Shown here in pieces: positions 10,301-19,460 of a stretch of 64,000 nt of DNA. The notes below the pieces were generated by a model. The model made no database searches and was not told the DNA's origin. It saw only the letters and a program-made list of their open reading frames with translations. The translations under genes and the position numbers were made by a program. Position 1 is the first letter of the stretch, and every line of letters begins with the position of its first letter. The DNA is from CAVYUC01 sp963783085 (GTDB lineage Bacteria; Bacteroidota; Bacteroidia; Bacteroidales; Prolixibacteraceae). The stretch is taken from contig CAWAMJ010000002.1 of assembly GCA_963783085.1 (NCBI GenBank), positions 248,001 through 312,000 on the forward strand. The letters are read 5' to 3'.

Positions 10301-11002
10301 TTGGTTTTACTTTTTACGGAATTCCAGGTTTCCGGTAAAAACCTTTTCTTTTGTCTGATTGTCCAGCAAATAAAACTCATTTCCCTGGTATTCCGAGAAA
10401 TCGACGCTGCCACCGCTGCCGCTCCAAAGATAAACGTAGCCATATTTTTCAGGAGCTTCCGGATCATAACCAACCAGATTAACATGAATGGCTTCCGACC
10501 TGTTTTTTTCAAGACTGAACTCAAACTCCCGTGTTCCTCCGTTACCAGCCACATCTGCAGTAGAAATCTTGTACGTTTTCCCCTCTTCGAGAGATTCGGG
10601 GAGAAACAGGTAAATCCAGTGTTCTTTGGCGTGATCATCCGCTCCGTTCACACATCCCTGTCCATTCACCCAGTTTTGACAAAGCCAGGTAAACTCCGTA
10701 CCCTTTGATTTGCGCTCAATTTTAACCGGATGTTGCGGGGAAGAATAAAAACCGGAATTACCGGATATTTGATAATTGGCGGTGTTTTCAGCTTCTGTAA
10801 TGTTTAATGGCTCAGAAACCACCCATTCGTTGGACCTCGCTTCCCCTTTTTGATGATAACGAACATATCCGTCGTCGAAATGCAACAGGATAATATTTTT
10901 ATTTAATGCCCCGAAATCAATGAGATCGGATGCAATTGCTACCCGGGGAAGATTCAGGAACAATAGCAATAAAAAAATGAAAAATACTTTTATCGAATTC
11001 AT
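7395..11002 (-). pseudogene. GH9 endoglucanase with Ig-like domains and T9SS sorting domain, interrupted by at least three frameshifts
   Basis: One ~1200-codon gene is spread over four overlapping frames. The start at 11002 encodes a signal peptide (MNSIKVFFIF...VAIAS), a ~100-residue region and a cellulase N-terminal Ig domain (AIHVNLVGYDPEAPE). A first shift lies at the T5 run 10311-10315 (one extra base restores FRKSKTNKE). A second lies at about 10104-10110 (one base missing, joining YLNSR to YHNRSGIALEEPY). A third lies near 9585-9587 (one base missing, joining GKVDYF to PEKTPL). The catalytic domain retains QDAGDWDGY (aspartates at 9878-9889) and a C-terminal NAEFTIHQN. After that come an Ig-like domain, three beta-sandwich repeats and a sorting domain (VKIWPNPV ... 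ITPGMYFFKV). A full-length product would be an exported endo-beta-1,4-glucanase. It is the last gene of the minus-strand polysaccharide operon, separated from SusD by a hairpin. Sequencing error is an alternative to true decay. Confidence 0.85.
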
Positions 11003-11020
11003 GGTTAGAGTTTTAAAGAA

Positions 11021-11049
11021 AAAAAGGCAAGTAACCTACCTGCCTTTTT
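11021..11049 (-). terminator. Intercistronic hairpin with T tail between SusD and GH9
   Basis: AAAAAGGCA (11021-11029) pairs perfectly with TGCCTTTTT (11041-11049) over an 11-base loop, and on the minus strand it ends in a run of Ts. It sits directly after the SusD stop at 11068 and before the GH9 start at 11002, so it could end most transcripts after SusCD and let some read through into the enzyme. Confidence 0.72.
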
Positions 11050-11067
11050 AAAAATGCGTTTGTATTT

Positions 11068-12924
11068 TTATTCGAAGTAATGAATATACCAGTTATTTTC
11101 ATCAAGAAGCAAATTGTAGATTTCTTCACGTTTTCCTTCCGGGAATTTTTTAGACACTTTTTCTGCCAGATAAGACGGATCATTTCTTCTTTTTGCTACA
11201 CGCATCAGATCGTAAAAACGTTCTCCTTCAAATGCCAGTTCACGCGCCCTTTCGGTAATGATCTGGTCTTCCAGATATTTTTGCAGTGCAAGGAAATCAC
11301 CGGTGAAATCCTTATAGCCAGTTACTTCATTTGTGAACGGATCATGTTCATATACAATGTTACCCACTTTAATTCCGTCGTTACTTCCACCAAAACCGAC
11401 ACGCCCGCGGACCCCCATTTGTTCGCGACTGGTACTTGTACTGTAATTGCTGCCGTCGTTAACAATATTTACTGCCACCGAAGTCTGATTTCTTGGTATT
11501 CCATTCACCAGTGAAATCCAGTAAGTATATGCTTCTGCACACCAAAGGTGTATGCCAGCTGCCCTGTACAGTATATAATTAGCATCCTGATCGAACGCAT
11601 TTTTACCGATGGAATATTTATAAACCATGGTATCTGCGTCGCCAATTAACAAGCCTGCAGTTCGGTAATCTTCTTCCGATTTTAGCCAAAGCATTTGAAA
11701 TACCTGATTTGGTGAAAGCGCCATTCCGTTGTTGACATACACATAAGATTCACCATAGCCGCGGTAAAAATCGCCCGGTATACCCTTAAATACAAGTCTG
11801 GTTTTCCACGGTTGCGAACTATTTGTATTAATTGTATAATTATCGAAAATGGTTTCCCAGTTCAATACCGCCTGACGTGAAGGCTTCAGCATGTATTTAT
11901 TCGGAGGGCGAATATCAAAGATTTTCTGCAGGTCGTTCTGCTGGAAATTCGATTTGTTAAACCAAATGGTATAAATATGTTCTTTTGGATCGATTCCGCT
12001 GAAAATATTCCGCCAACTGTTATTTGCAAAACTTTGATCCAACTGATACCGGTAATCTTCGGTGTTCAGAAACATAATTTTTTCGAAATTATAAACTGCC
12101 TTTGCCAAATCACCTCCTGTCAGATACATCTGCCCGAGCAAAGCTTCCATCGCATAAGGGTTCCAGATGGTTACTTCCCAGGTGCGGTCATTATTTTCTA
12201 TCGCATGGTTAACGCCCACTGCTTTTACTTTCGTCTCAAGCTCGTTTGTAAAATAATCGATAACCAAATCCTGATCAAAATATTGTTTTTCAAGGCTTAT
12301 GGATGTGTTGTATGTGGTGTCGTTGTGGTACCCGTCGAGGCCATAAACAATATCCACACTGTCGATGTATGTTCCGGAAGAGTTAATATAGTTGTTGATT
12401 TCATCGATTGTAGTCAACGACTCGTGAATAAACGGAACTTTTCCATAAATTCTAACTGCAGTGAAATACGCCCAGGCACGCATACATAGCGCTTCGCCAT
12501 ACAACCTGTCGTAGTTGTTAACCGGACTTTTCGGATCCAAAACCTCCGGATGTTGCTTCTGTAATACCCTTATAAAATTGTTGCTCGCTGAGATCAATTT
12601 AAAGAAGTTGGTTGGCGATGCATATTTATTTTCAGGCGATATATCGAAATTATAAATTTCGACCATATCGGCGTCCGCGTTTTCTGTAATGGAGAGCAAA
12701 TCGCCCCGGAGTTCCCCAAGGATAACCAACTGTTCCACCAAATCCTGCTGCAGGCCATACAACCCCATTTCAATAGAGCGGTATTCATACCAATCGTCAA
12801 ATAATTTATCCTCTGTAATATTGATTTCCTGATCGGGATCAAAAAAATCTTTACATGCCGAAAAAAACAGCAATGAAATTAATACCAACCCGATGACTCC
12901 CGTGAACTTCATGTATTTTTTCAT
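11068..12924 (-). CDS. SusD/RagB-family outer-membrane glycan-binding lipoprotein
   Basis: 618 residues, longer than the ~500-550 usual for SusD. The signal peptide ends in a lipobox with the lipidated cysteine at residue 24 (LLFFSAC). The body has the alpha-helical SusD pattern: LYGEALCMRAWAYFTAVRIYGKVPFI (a TPR-like helix pair), TYWISLVNGI, and the conserved C-terminal ITERARELAFEGERFYDLMRVAKR. It would cap the barrel of the SusC encoded 19 bases upstream (stop at 12944) and hold the glycan at the cell surface. It is followed by a hairpin and the GH9 gene. The extra length falls in the central region and may reflect a different ligand. Confidence 0.93.
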   Translation of the reverse strand: MKKYMKFTGVIGLVLISLLFFSACKDFFDPDQEINITEDKLFDDWYEYRSIEMGLYGLQQDLVEQLVILGELRGDLLSITENADADMVEIYNFDISPENKYASPTNFFKLISASNNFIRVLQKQHPEVLDPKSPVNNYDRLYGEALCMRAWAYFTAVRIYGKVPFIHESLTTIDEINNYINSSGTYIDSVDIVYGLDGYHNDTTYNTSISLEKQYFDQDLVIDYFTNELETKVKAVGVNHAIENNDRTWEVTIWNPYAMEALLGQMYLTGGDLAKAVYNFEKIMFLNTEDYRYQLDQSFANNSWRNIFSGIDPKEHIYTIWFNKSNFQQNDLQKIFDIRPPNKYMLKPSRQAVLNWETIFDNYTINTNSSQPWKTRLVFKGIPGDFYRGYGESYVYVNNGMALSPNQVFQMLWLKSEEDYRTAGLLIGDADTMVYKYSIGKNAFDQDANYILYRAAGIHLWCAEAYTYWISLVNGIPRNQTSVAVNIVNDGSNYSTSTSREQMGVRGRVGFGGSNDGIKVGNIVYEHDPFTNEVTGYKDFTGDFLALQKYLEDQIITERARELAFEGERFYDLMRVAKRRNDPSYLAEKVSKKFPEGKREEIYNLLLDENNWYIHYFE

Positions 12925-12943
12925 TTTATTTCAAATAAAATCT

Positions 12944-15900
12944 TTATAAACCTAATTTAACACCAACAATAAACTGCCGTGGCTGAGGCATTAACCCATA
13001 GTCGATTCCCTGTGTAACATGCGAACGGGAATAGCTAAATTCCGGATCGTATCCCAAATAATGGGTGAATGTAAAAACGTTACTTGCGGAAATGTAAAAC
13101 CGTGCATTACGAAATGATAGAAATTCATCCGGAATTGTATAGCTCAGCGATACATTTTTTACCCTGATATAAGTGCCATCTTCAATCCAACGTGTTGAGA
13201 AAGAAGAATTACCGATTGGATCTTCCCACAATGCACGCGGTACGTCAGTTTCTTGTCCTTCGTATTGCCACCTGTTCAAAACAGAAGTGCTTTGGTTTTC
13301 GAGACCCGTCATACTTTCGTTTTTATACCTTATATAGTTGAAGACTTCGTTTCCGGAAACCATTTGCACAAAACTGTTTAGCGACCATCTTTTATAAGTA
13401 AACGTATTACTTAACCCACCGAAATATTCCGGCAGTGAAGAACCAATGACCGTTTTATCGTAGTCATTGATAATTCCGTCGGGCGAGCCGGCCGGACCTG
13501 AAATGTCCCTGAATTTTGCATCGCCTGCATGGTACCGTAACAATTTTTCGTTGAGCAGGTTAGCACCTTCTGCCTCAGCTGTAGTCTGGTAAACGCCGTC
13601 GAAGATGTATCCGTAAAAACTATTCGCGTTTTTACCGGGCATGTTAATAATTTCAGCGCCCTGAATTTCAGTGACCAGTTTATCGCCTTTAATTTCAGTT
13701 ACTTCATTTTGCACGGTTGAAAAGGAAGCCTGCACATCCCATTTAAAAGCAGGCCTGTCAACAATCCTCAGGAAAATATCTGCATCGATTCCTTTGTTTT
13801 GCATCTGTCCGCCATTTTCCGGACGGAAATCATAGCCGAAGTATGCTTTAAGCGGAGTGTATATCAACATGTTATCTGTGGTCGACTGATATACATCGAC
13901 GCTACCTCTGACGCGGTTTCCCCACAGCGAGATGTCTACGCCTGCATCCAGTTGCGAAACTGTTTCGTAAGTTAACTCGTCATTTAAAATAACAGCCGGA
14001 TACAATCCAACCGTTTCACGGAATTTCACGGCATTGTAATAATTGGAAGCATTCGATTCACCGATATCATCATTCCCTGTTAAACCGTAAGTCACACGGA
14101 ATTTCAGTTCTTCGAGACCCGACACATTTTTCAAAAAAGGTTCGCTTGACACCCGCCAAGCCAAACCGCCTGCGTAAAATAAACCAAACGGATAATCTGC
14201 AATTTTAAGGGTGTTGGCTGCGTTATTGCCAATTCGTGAAGAACCATCGAGAGAAACTGTTGCTGAAACAAGGTATTTATCTTTATAACTGTACGTTAAA
14301 TATTCATACACCGAAATCCAATTCCAAATACGGTTTTGACCGCCAATCTCCCGCAGGTTGTTGATGCCGTCCTGCAACATCCTGTATTCATCGTTCGAGT
14401 GGGCATTTTTGGTAAGTCCCCAGTCGAATTCGAAATTGTTGTTTAATATATTTAAACCGGTATTTGAAGTAAGGTGGTGATTTTTTCCGAATGCCTTGTT
14501 AAATAATAAATAGGAGTTATTGTAAAATGTATTCAAACTGTTGTTACTTGCTTTTGATACATTTATTGCTTCATTGTCGTAGTATAGCTCCATACCGCGG
14601 TTCGGCATAAAAAGCTGTTCTTTCAGAACGTTGTAAGTCAATCCGAAATTCGTATTTAACTGAAGGTTTTCTTTCAATTGTGCCTGGAAACCCAGCGTGG
14701 AAATAAAGTTGAAATTACTGTTTTTCGCTTCGTAGTTGTCAATAACTGCCTGTGGATTGCTCACTCCGAGTTCGTCCACTTCTGAAAGCGCCGTCAATTC
14801 GCGCCCTTCTTCATCATATTGAAATGGGTTCAGTAACGGCGATTTGCCCAGCGCAGTTAAAATCGGACTTGTTTCATCTACCTTTCCCGATTCCTTTAAC
14901 TGTGAATTGTTATAGGCCAGTGAAACCCCCGCATTCATTTTTAACCAGGTGAAAATGTTCAGCAAGCTTACAAACCGCAGATTGTATCCGTCGTAACCGG
15001 TAGTTTTTATTATCCCGTCGGCATTCATATAACCGATCGATAATCCGTAACGTGCGATTTCGTCGCCGCCTTTCACATTCACATTTATGTTGGAAAACAC
15101 CGCATCCCCAAAAATCATATCCTGCCAATCGGTGTTATGTTGATAATCAATCCACCGGTCATCTTTTTCTGTCAGGTATAAATTCTGATATCTCTGTACC
15201 ATAATTTCTTCCGGCAGCCCCGATGAAAATAACGATTCGCTAATCAGTGTTTTGTGTTGGGTACCGTTTAACTGCGGAATTTTATTGGAAGGCGCCAATG
15301 AATAACCGCTTCGAAGATCCAAGTCGATAACTGTTTGTGTTGCACTTGGATCCAGTGTTTCGATCATAATTATTCCGTTAGATGCCTTTGAACCGTATGC
15401 TGCTGTTATTACCGGGTCTTTTACTATTGTAACCTGGGAAATATCAAGTGGATTTACCGAAAGCAGCGGATTATATGTAAAACCTTCGAGGTTGGAGCCG
15501 AAAATCCCCATTGACGTCACCGGAATTCCATCCACCAGGTATAAAGGTGTATTTGATGTATTCAGCGAATTTACTCCCCGGAGCAGGCTCACGGCCCCAC
15601 TGCCCGGCATTCCGGAGCGGTTGGTAATGTGCAATCCGGAAACCCTTCCCTGCAGATACTGATCGATGGACAATGCAGGCGTATGTTTTATATCTTTCGG
15701 GTCGACAGAAGAATAGGCAGCAACGATATTTCTTTTTAAATGATCTTGCTCCAGGATTGAAATCATATCGTTACCGGCTGGCACATCTGTGTCTGTCAAA
15801 TAGATTTTCAGGGTTGTCCGGTTATTCAGAAAGACCCTTTTCTTCTTATAAACACTCGACGGTTCTATGTTTAACCACGCGCTACCATTTGGAGCAGCAA

Positions 15901-16114
15901 TTTCAAATTCGCCGGCCTCATTCGTTACAGCAGGCAATTCGAATGATCCTTCAACAGCTACCGATACATTGGAAACAGGTTCATTCGCTCCGTTTACTAT
16001 TTGTCCTTTTACGAATAATGTATCTTGCGCGTGAATTGCCGCGGGACCAAGCAGTAAAATTGCTACAACAACAGCGTACCTTTTTAGGTTGGTTAGGAAA
16101 ATCTGTTTATTCAT
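12944..16114 (-). CDS. SusC/RagA-family TonB-dependent transporter (second pair of the operon)
   Basis: I start at 16114 (MNKQIFLTNL...AIHAQ), which gives a good signal peptide; the frame stays open up to 16270, but those 52 residues are not signal-like. About 1056 residues: a carboxypeptidase-regulatory-like domain (FVKGQIVNGANEPVSN), then a plug domain (SIDQYLQGRVSGL, TPLYLVDGIP, VIKDPVITAAYGSKASNGII), then a 22-strand barrel ending VKLGL. It would import oligosaccharides with energy from TonB-ExbBD. It pairs with the SusD 19 bases downstream. The upstream gap to the fasciclin gene (16115-16322, 208 bases) is the widest within this operon and could hold an internal promoter, though I see no clear match. 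Confidence 0.93.
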   Translation of the reverse strand: MNKQIFLTNLKRYAVVVAILLLGPAAIHAQDTLFVKGQIVNGANEPVSNVSVAVEGSFELPAVTNEAGEFEIAAPNGSAWLNIEPSSVYKKKRVFLNNRTTLKIYLTDTDVPAGNDMISILEQDHLKRNIVAAYSSVDPKDIKHTPALSIDQYLQGRVSGLHITNRSGMPGSGAVSLLRGVNSLNTSNTPLYLVDGIPVTSMGIFGSNLEGFTYNPLLSVNPLDISQVTIVKDPVITAAYGSKASNGIIMIETLDPSATQTVIDLDLRSGYSLAPSNKIPQLNGTQHKTLISESLFSSGLPEEIMVQRYQNLYLTEKDDRWIDYQHNTDWQDMIFGDAVFSNINVNVKGGDEIARYGLSIGYMNADGIIKTTGYDGYNLRFVSLLNIFTWLKMNAGVSLAYNNSQLKESGKVDETSPILTALGKSPLLNPFQYDEEGRELTALSEVDELGVSNPQAVIDNYEAKNSNFNFISTLGFQAQLKENLQLNTNFGLTYNVLKEQLFMPNRGMELYYDNEAINVSKASNNSLNTFYNNSYLLFNKAFGKNHHLTSNTGLNILNNNFEFDWGLTKNAHSNDEYRMLQDGINNLREIGGQNRIWNWISVYEYLTYSYKDKYLVSATVSLDGSSRIGNNAANTLKIADYPFGLFYAGGLAWRVSSEPFLKNVSGLEELKFRVTYGLTGNDDIGESNASNYYNAVKFRETVGLYPAVILNDELTYETVSQLDAGVDISLWGNRVRGSVDVYQSTTDNMLIYTPLKAYFGYDFRPENGGQMQNKGIDADIFLRIVDRPAFKWDVQASFSTVQNEVTEIKGDKLVTEIQGAEIINMPGKNANSFYGYIFDGVYQTTAEAEGANLLNEKLLRYHAGDAKFRDISGPAGSPDGIINDYDKTVIGSSLPEYFGGLSNTFTYKRWSLNSFVQMVSGNEVFNYIRYKNESMTGLENQSTSVLNRWQYEGQETDVPRALWEDPIGNSSFSTRWIEDGTYIRVKNVSLSYTIPDEFLSFRNARFYISASNVFTFTHYLGYDPEFSYSRSHVTQGIDYGLMPQPRQFIVGVKLGL

Positions 16115-16322
16115 TATTAAAATCGTTTGCATTTTATGAGTGTCCGCCACCCATTTTTTCTTATCACTGTGGAGATATTTCGACAATTTGCCCGATTTTT
16201 TCAATACAAGCATTTTGCACACTTGATTCAAGTGATTTAGACTGGTTGTTATGTTGACTTTTCTTTTCATTGATGAATTACAAATTCATTTTTATCACAC
16301 TATTCAGGTTGTTCCTTCGTGT

Positions 16323-17897
16323 TTAATCGGTGTATGGCACAAATTCGATATAGTCGATAACAAGACCATTGTTAGGCACCAGATTTGACGGACCTTTATA
16401 TTCAATCCTGATTTTCGGCCTGCTGTAACTGGTAATGTTTTCAACCAACATATCAAATTTATTCCAGCGACCTTCAGGCACATAACGGCCTCCTGTAACG
16501 CTCGGAATTAAATTCCGCCGTCTTATAAATTCATAGTAATCGAAAGAGTGATCGGCAGAGTAGGGCGCTTTAACCAACTCATCATTTACATAAATATCAT
16601 ACACCCCGCCAATATCCATGTGAGTGCGTATTACCATTGCATACTTCCTTGGGAACAAATTCTGAGCATAAAATTCAACACTGTATCGCTGGTTATATCC
16701 TTTCGGGAACGTTACGCTCAGCACAGAATCTTTCGACGCTCCGGGTATGTAATTTCTAACCGGGGAGACGGATATATCACTGACAACCTTCACACTGTCA
16801 GTCCAGCCATAACGGTTTACGCCAGTCTGTCGGAGCAACCATTCGGCTTCAAATTTTACACCTCCCATATAAAGTGAATCCGGTATAATAAAATCCTGAT
16901 AATTGTATGTATAACCGTTACTTAAAAGAGTTTTTTCAACGGGGGTATAAAAAATCGGAATACTGTCGCCCCTAATGTTTTGCAATTTGGCAGTGTCTTT
17001 TGGTGATTTCCACATGAATTCTTCCGGCTCGAGCATATTTAAGAAAACGCCCTGTTTCAACAGGTGCGGAATCAGCACCCTGTTCTGCCAATCCAAAGGA
17101 ATGTCTTTGTAATCGGCATATCCTGTCTGAAGGTTCTGCGCCATCACAGTTAACGCATCCTGGTAATCATCTTTTTTCGGAAATACAATCGTGCCGGTAA
17201 TGTCACGAAATTCTTCGCTTACCGGAAACCACCTGGCTTCGAAATTATTGTAAACAATTGATACCGTATCATAAATGGTATTTCCATTTTCATCGAAACC
17301 AATGGGCTTGCTTTTTTCCTTGTCCAGCACAATCGAGTCTTTGCTGTCGATATACGATTTTAATACCGGGTTATTTACCGCAAAAAATTCATAAAAATTG
17401 GGCAGCGGCTTTGCTACTTCTTCCAGCGTGAAATATTTACCATTAATGTACAGCGGGCTTTCCGACTGCACATTGATTCCGTCAATCATCATGGAATTTC
17501 CATACTTTTCGAACAATGCAAACTTTTCAGTAAGTGTCTGTACTTTACGTTTACCCTCGATGTTACCCGATTGAATGAAATGTTCGGCAATAAGGTAATA
17601 CAACAGCGTTGACGATACGGTGTCGCCGTTGTTCCGGTACCGGGCCATGGCATCGTTTGTCGGTGCGAAAATCGTATAGGAATTATCGGTTCCTTCAAAA
17701 AGTGTATCTGCCTGATGATTCTTTAGGATTCCAACAAAATCTGAAATATTGGGATCATTTTGCATAGCGTCCCAAACGTTCTGATTTACCGTTTCAGGAT
17801 ATTCATCATAATGGTTTTCCCATTCTTTGGTGCAACTAACCGCACCAATCAGAACAATAAAAATAAATATGCTAAACTTAAACTTCATCTCGTTCAT
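16323..17897 (-). CDS. Fasciclin-domain surface lipoprotein
   Basis: 524 residues. A lipobox gives Cys22 (IGAVSC). An N-terminal FAS1 domain is clear from YTIFAPTNDAM and LLYYLIAEHFIQ. A middle region carries a degenerate second FAS1-like segment (YQDALTVMAQN). The last ~150 residues look like a beta-sandwich carbohydrate-binding-type fold ending NNGLVIDYIEFVPY, a wording common in CBM6/CBM35-like modules. The predicted place is the outer membrane surface. It sits between a SusCD pair and another SusCD pair, in the slot where SusE/SusF-like glycan-binding proteins are usually encoded, so a role in glycan capture is inferred. It follows its neighbour by 2 bases; an alternative start is 17888. 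Confidence 0.82.
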   Translation of the reverse strand: MNEMKFKFSIFIFIVLIGAVSCTKEWENHYDEYPETVNQNVWDAMQNDPNISDFVGILKNHQADTLFEGTDNSYTIFAPTNDAMARYRNNGDTVSSTLLYYLIAEHFIQSGNIEGKRKVQTLTEKFALFEKYGNSMMIDGINVQSESPLYINGKYFTLEEVAKPLPNFYEFFAVNNPVLKSYIDSKDSIVLDKEKSKPIGFDENGNTIYDTVSIVYNNFEARWFPVSEEFRDITGTIVFPKKDDYQDALTVMAQNLQTGYADYKDIPLDWQNRVLIPHLLKQGVFLNMLEPEEFMWKSPKDTAKLQNIRGDSIPIFYTPVEKTLLSNGYTYNYQDFIIPDSLYMGGVKFEAEWLLRQTGVNRYGWTDSVKVVSDISVSPVRNYIPGASKDSVLSVTFPKGYNQRYSVEFYAQNLFPRKYAMVIRTHMDIGGVYDIYVNDELVKAPYSADHSFDYYEFIRRRNLIPSVTGGRYVPEGRWNKFDMLVENITSYSRPKIRIEYKGPSNLVPNNGLVIDYIEFVPYTD

Positions 17898-17899
17898 TT

Positions 17900-19459
17900 T
17901 TAATAAGGTTCAAATCGAATGTAATCCCACAACAGGCGGCCTGGAATTAGTGGCCGGATTTCCACCGTATGCTCAGAATATCTTTTAAAATCGATGGTTC
18001 CCAGTTCAATTCTCTGGAAAGGATAGTCTGAAGAGCCGCCGTTAGTCAAATCAACCAGCCCTCCAATTTTTTTCCCGTCGATAAATACTTCAACCAGTGC
18101 ATTTTGTTCGCTGAACTGTTCTGCGCCCAAATAAGCGGTATATTTTCCCTGTACAATTTTCGGGGTTTCATACTTGATCATAAAATCGCCGTCTATTTCA
18201 AGGTAATCACTGCTCCACGCCGATGATTCCTGATCGCCCAAATCAACGAAGAACAAATCGGAGCCCGACCAGTCGAGGCTGTTCAACGCTTCCGGATCTT
18301 CGAGTAAGAAAGTACCGATTTCCTGCCGGTACTGATCCAAAACAGGTTCGCCGTAAAATTCATAGGTAACAATAGCGCGGGACGGCTTTTGCTGCTTCAT
18401 CACACGATCCACGAAATGGACTGCGCCGCTCTGGGTAATTACGTTACTTTCATCGTATAAAAATTTAATGTAATCCACCAGAGTCGTATCGCCCTGGTAA
18501 ACCAGCGTGTCGAAGATTTCTTTCCCTTTGTTGATAACGATATCAATTCCGTTTCCGTTAATGTTGAGCGGAACTTCTGAAAATGTTGAATAGTTGGTTG
18601 CCTGTCCTTCGAAATCGTTGATGAACATGCTTCCGGGAATTACATGGTAACCTACAAAACTATTGAGCGGATTTGAAGGATCGGTATAATTTGTTTTACC
18701 CGGACTGACCAGGTTCGCCAAATCTTCAACCGAATTTATTCCGCTTTTATGGTAGATAGAATCAGGTTCAACCAGCACTGTAACCGGTTGCATGTTTTCT
18801 TCGGGAATAATTTTCAAATCAATCAGTGATTTTTGTCCGGTCAGGTCGACTGCATCTTTGAAAATTGTAAATCCGGGTTGTTGTGCCAACCACTCGTATG
18901 TAGTAAAAGTAATTGGATTTAATGCGGTTTGGATTACATGCACAAATCCGTTTGAAACTTCGATATTAGGTTTGATTACTGCTGCCTGGTTGTTTATTTT
19001 ATAATAGGACGTATCTGTTTCAATAACAAAACTTACCGTCAGATAATCGCCTGATAAAGTTGGTTCGGAAAACGCCCCAAAAGGAAAATCGTTGGTTTCC
19101 ACTGCCTGGTTAACCACATGGTATCTGCTGAATGCCGCTGCATATTCCGGGTTGTCCAGAATTTCGCCAAGCGAAGAAAACTGACTGCTTTTGTTGATGA
19201 AATCCTCAACGGCAGCATTATTCGGAAGAAACAGAGTATAACCCACTCCATCAGGATTGTATGCGCTTAAAGTTTTATCGATACCGCCCTTTTGAAGTAT
19301 CTGAAGAAAGCTGCTGTATTCCTCTTCATTCTCTACAATGTAATCCAAAGCAGTTTGACTGATTACATCTTCGAAGCCTGGGTTACGTGGTTCATCTTTT
19401 GTACATGAATATCCGATGACCACGATTAGCAAACTTAAAATATAAACTAACTTTTTCAT
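17900..19459 (-). CDS. Fasciclin-domain surface lipoprotein
   Basis: About 519 residues from the ATG at 19459, one base after the SusD stop; an upstream in-frame ATG at 19471 would overlap SusD by 11 bases. The lipobox (VIGYSC) gives a lipidated cysteine at residue 19. Two FAS1 domains can be seen: YTLFLPNNAAV with SRYHVVN, and VTVLVEPDSIY with SFVGYHVIPG. The last ~140 residues form a beta-sandwich-like region ending RLLWDYIRFEPY, parallel to the end of the next gene. The two downstream fasciclin genes thus share one design: lipid anchor, FAS1, then a putative binding module. Surface glycan binding is inferred from the operon position. Confidence 0.82.
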   Translation of the reverse strand: MKKLVYILSLLIVVIGYSCTKDEPRNPGFEDVISQTALDYIVENEEEYSSFLQILQKGGIDKTLSAYNPDGVGYTLFLPNNAAVEDFINKSSQFSSLGEILDNPEYAAAFSRYHVVNQAVETNDFPFGAFSEPTLSGDYLTVSFVIETDTSYYKINNQAAVIKPNIEVSNGFVHVIQTALNPITFTTYEWLAQQPGFTIFKDAVDLTGQKSLIDLKIIPEENMQPVTVLVEPDSIYHKSGINSVEDLANLVSPGKTNYTDPSNPLNSFVGYHVIPGSMFINDFEGQATNYSTFSEVPLNINGNGIDIVINKGKEIFDTLVYQGDTTLVDYIKFLYDESNVITQSGAVHFVDRVMKQQKPSRAIVTYEFYGEPVLDQYRQEIGTFLLEDPEALNSLDWSGSDLFFVDLGDQESSAWSSDYLEIDGDFMIKYETPKIVQGKYTAYLGAEQFSEQNALVEVFIDGKKIGGLVDLTNGGSSDYPFQRIELGTIDFKRYSEHTVEIRPLIPGRLLWDYIRFEPY

Positions 19460-19460
19460 T

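Noticed and set aside
15673..16257. 194-residue plus-strand frame across the SusC start
   Set aside because: It mirrors the SusC N-terminal code on the opposite strand and has no signal or domain.
16115..16270. N-terminal extension of the second SusC from an ATG at 16270
   Set aside because: The extra 52 residues are charged and not signal-like, while the ATG at 16114 gives a standard signal peptide.
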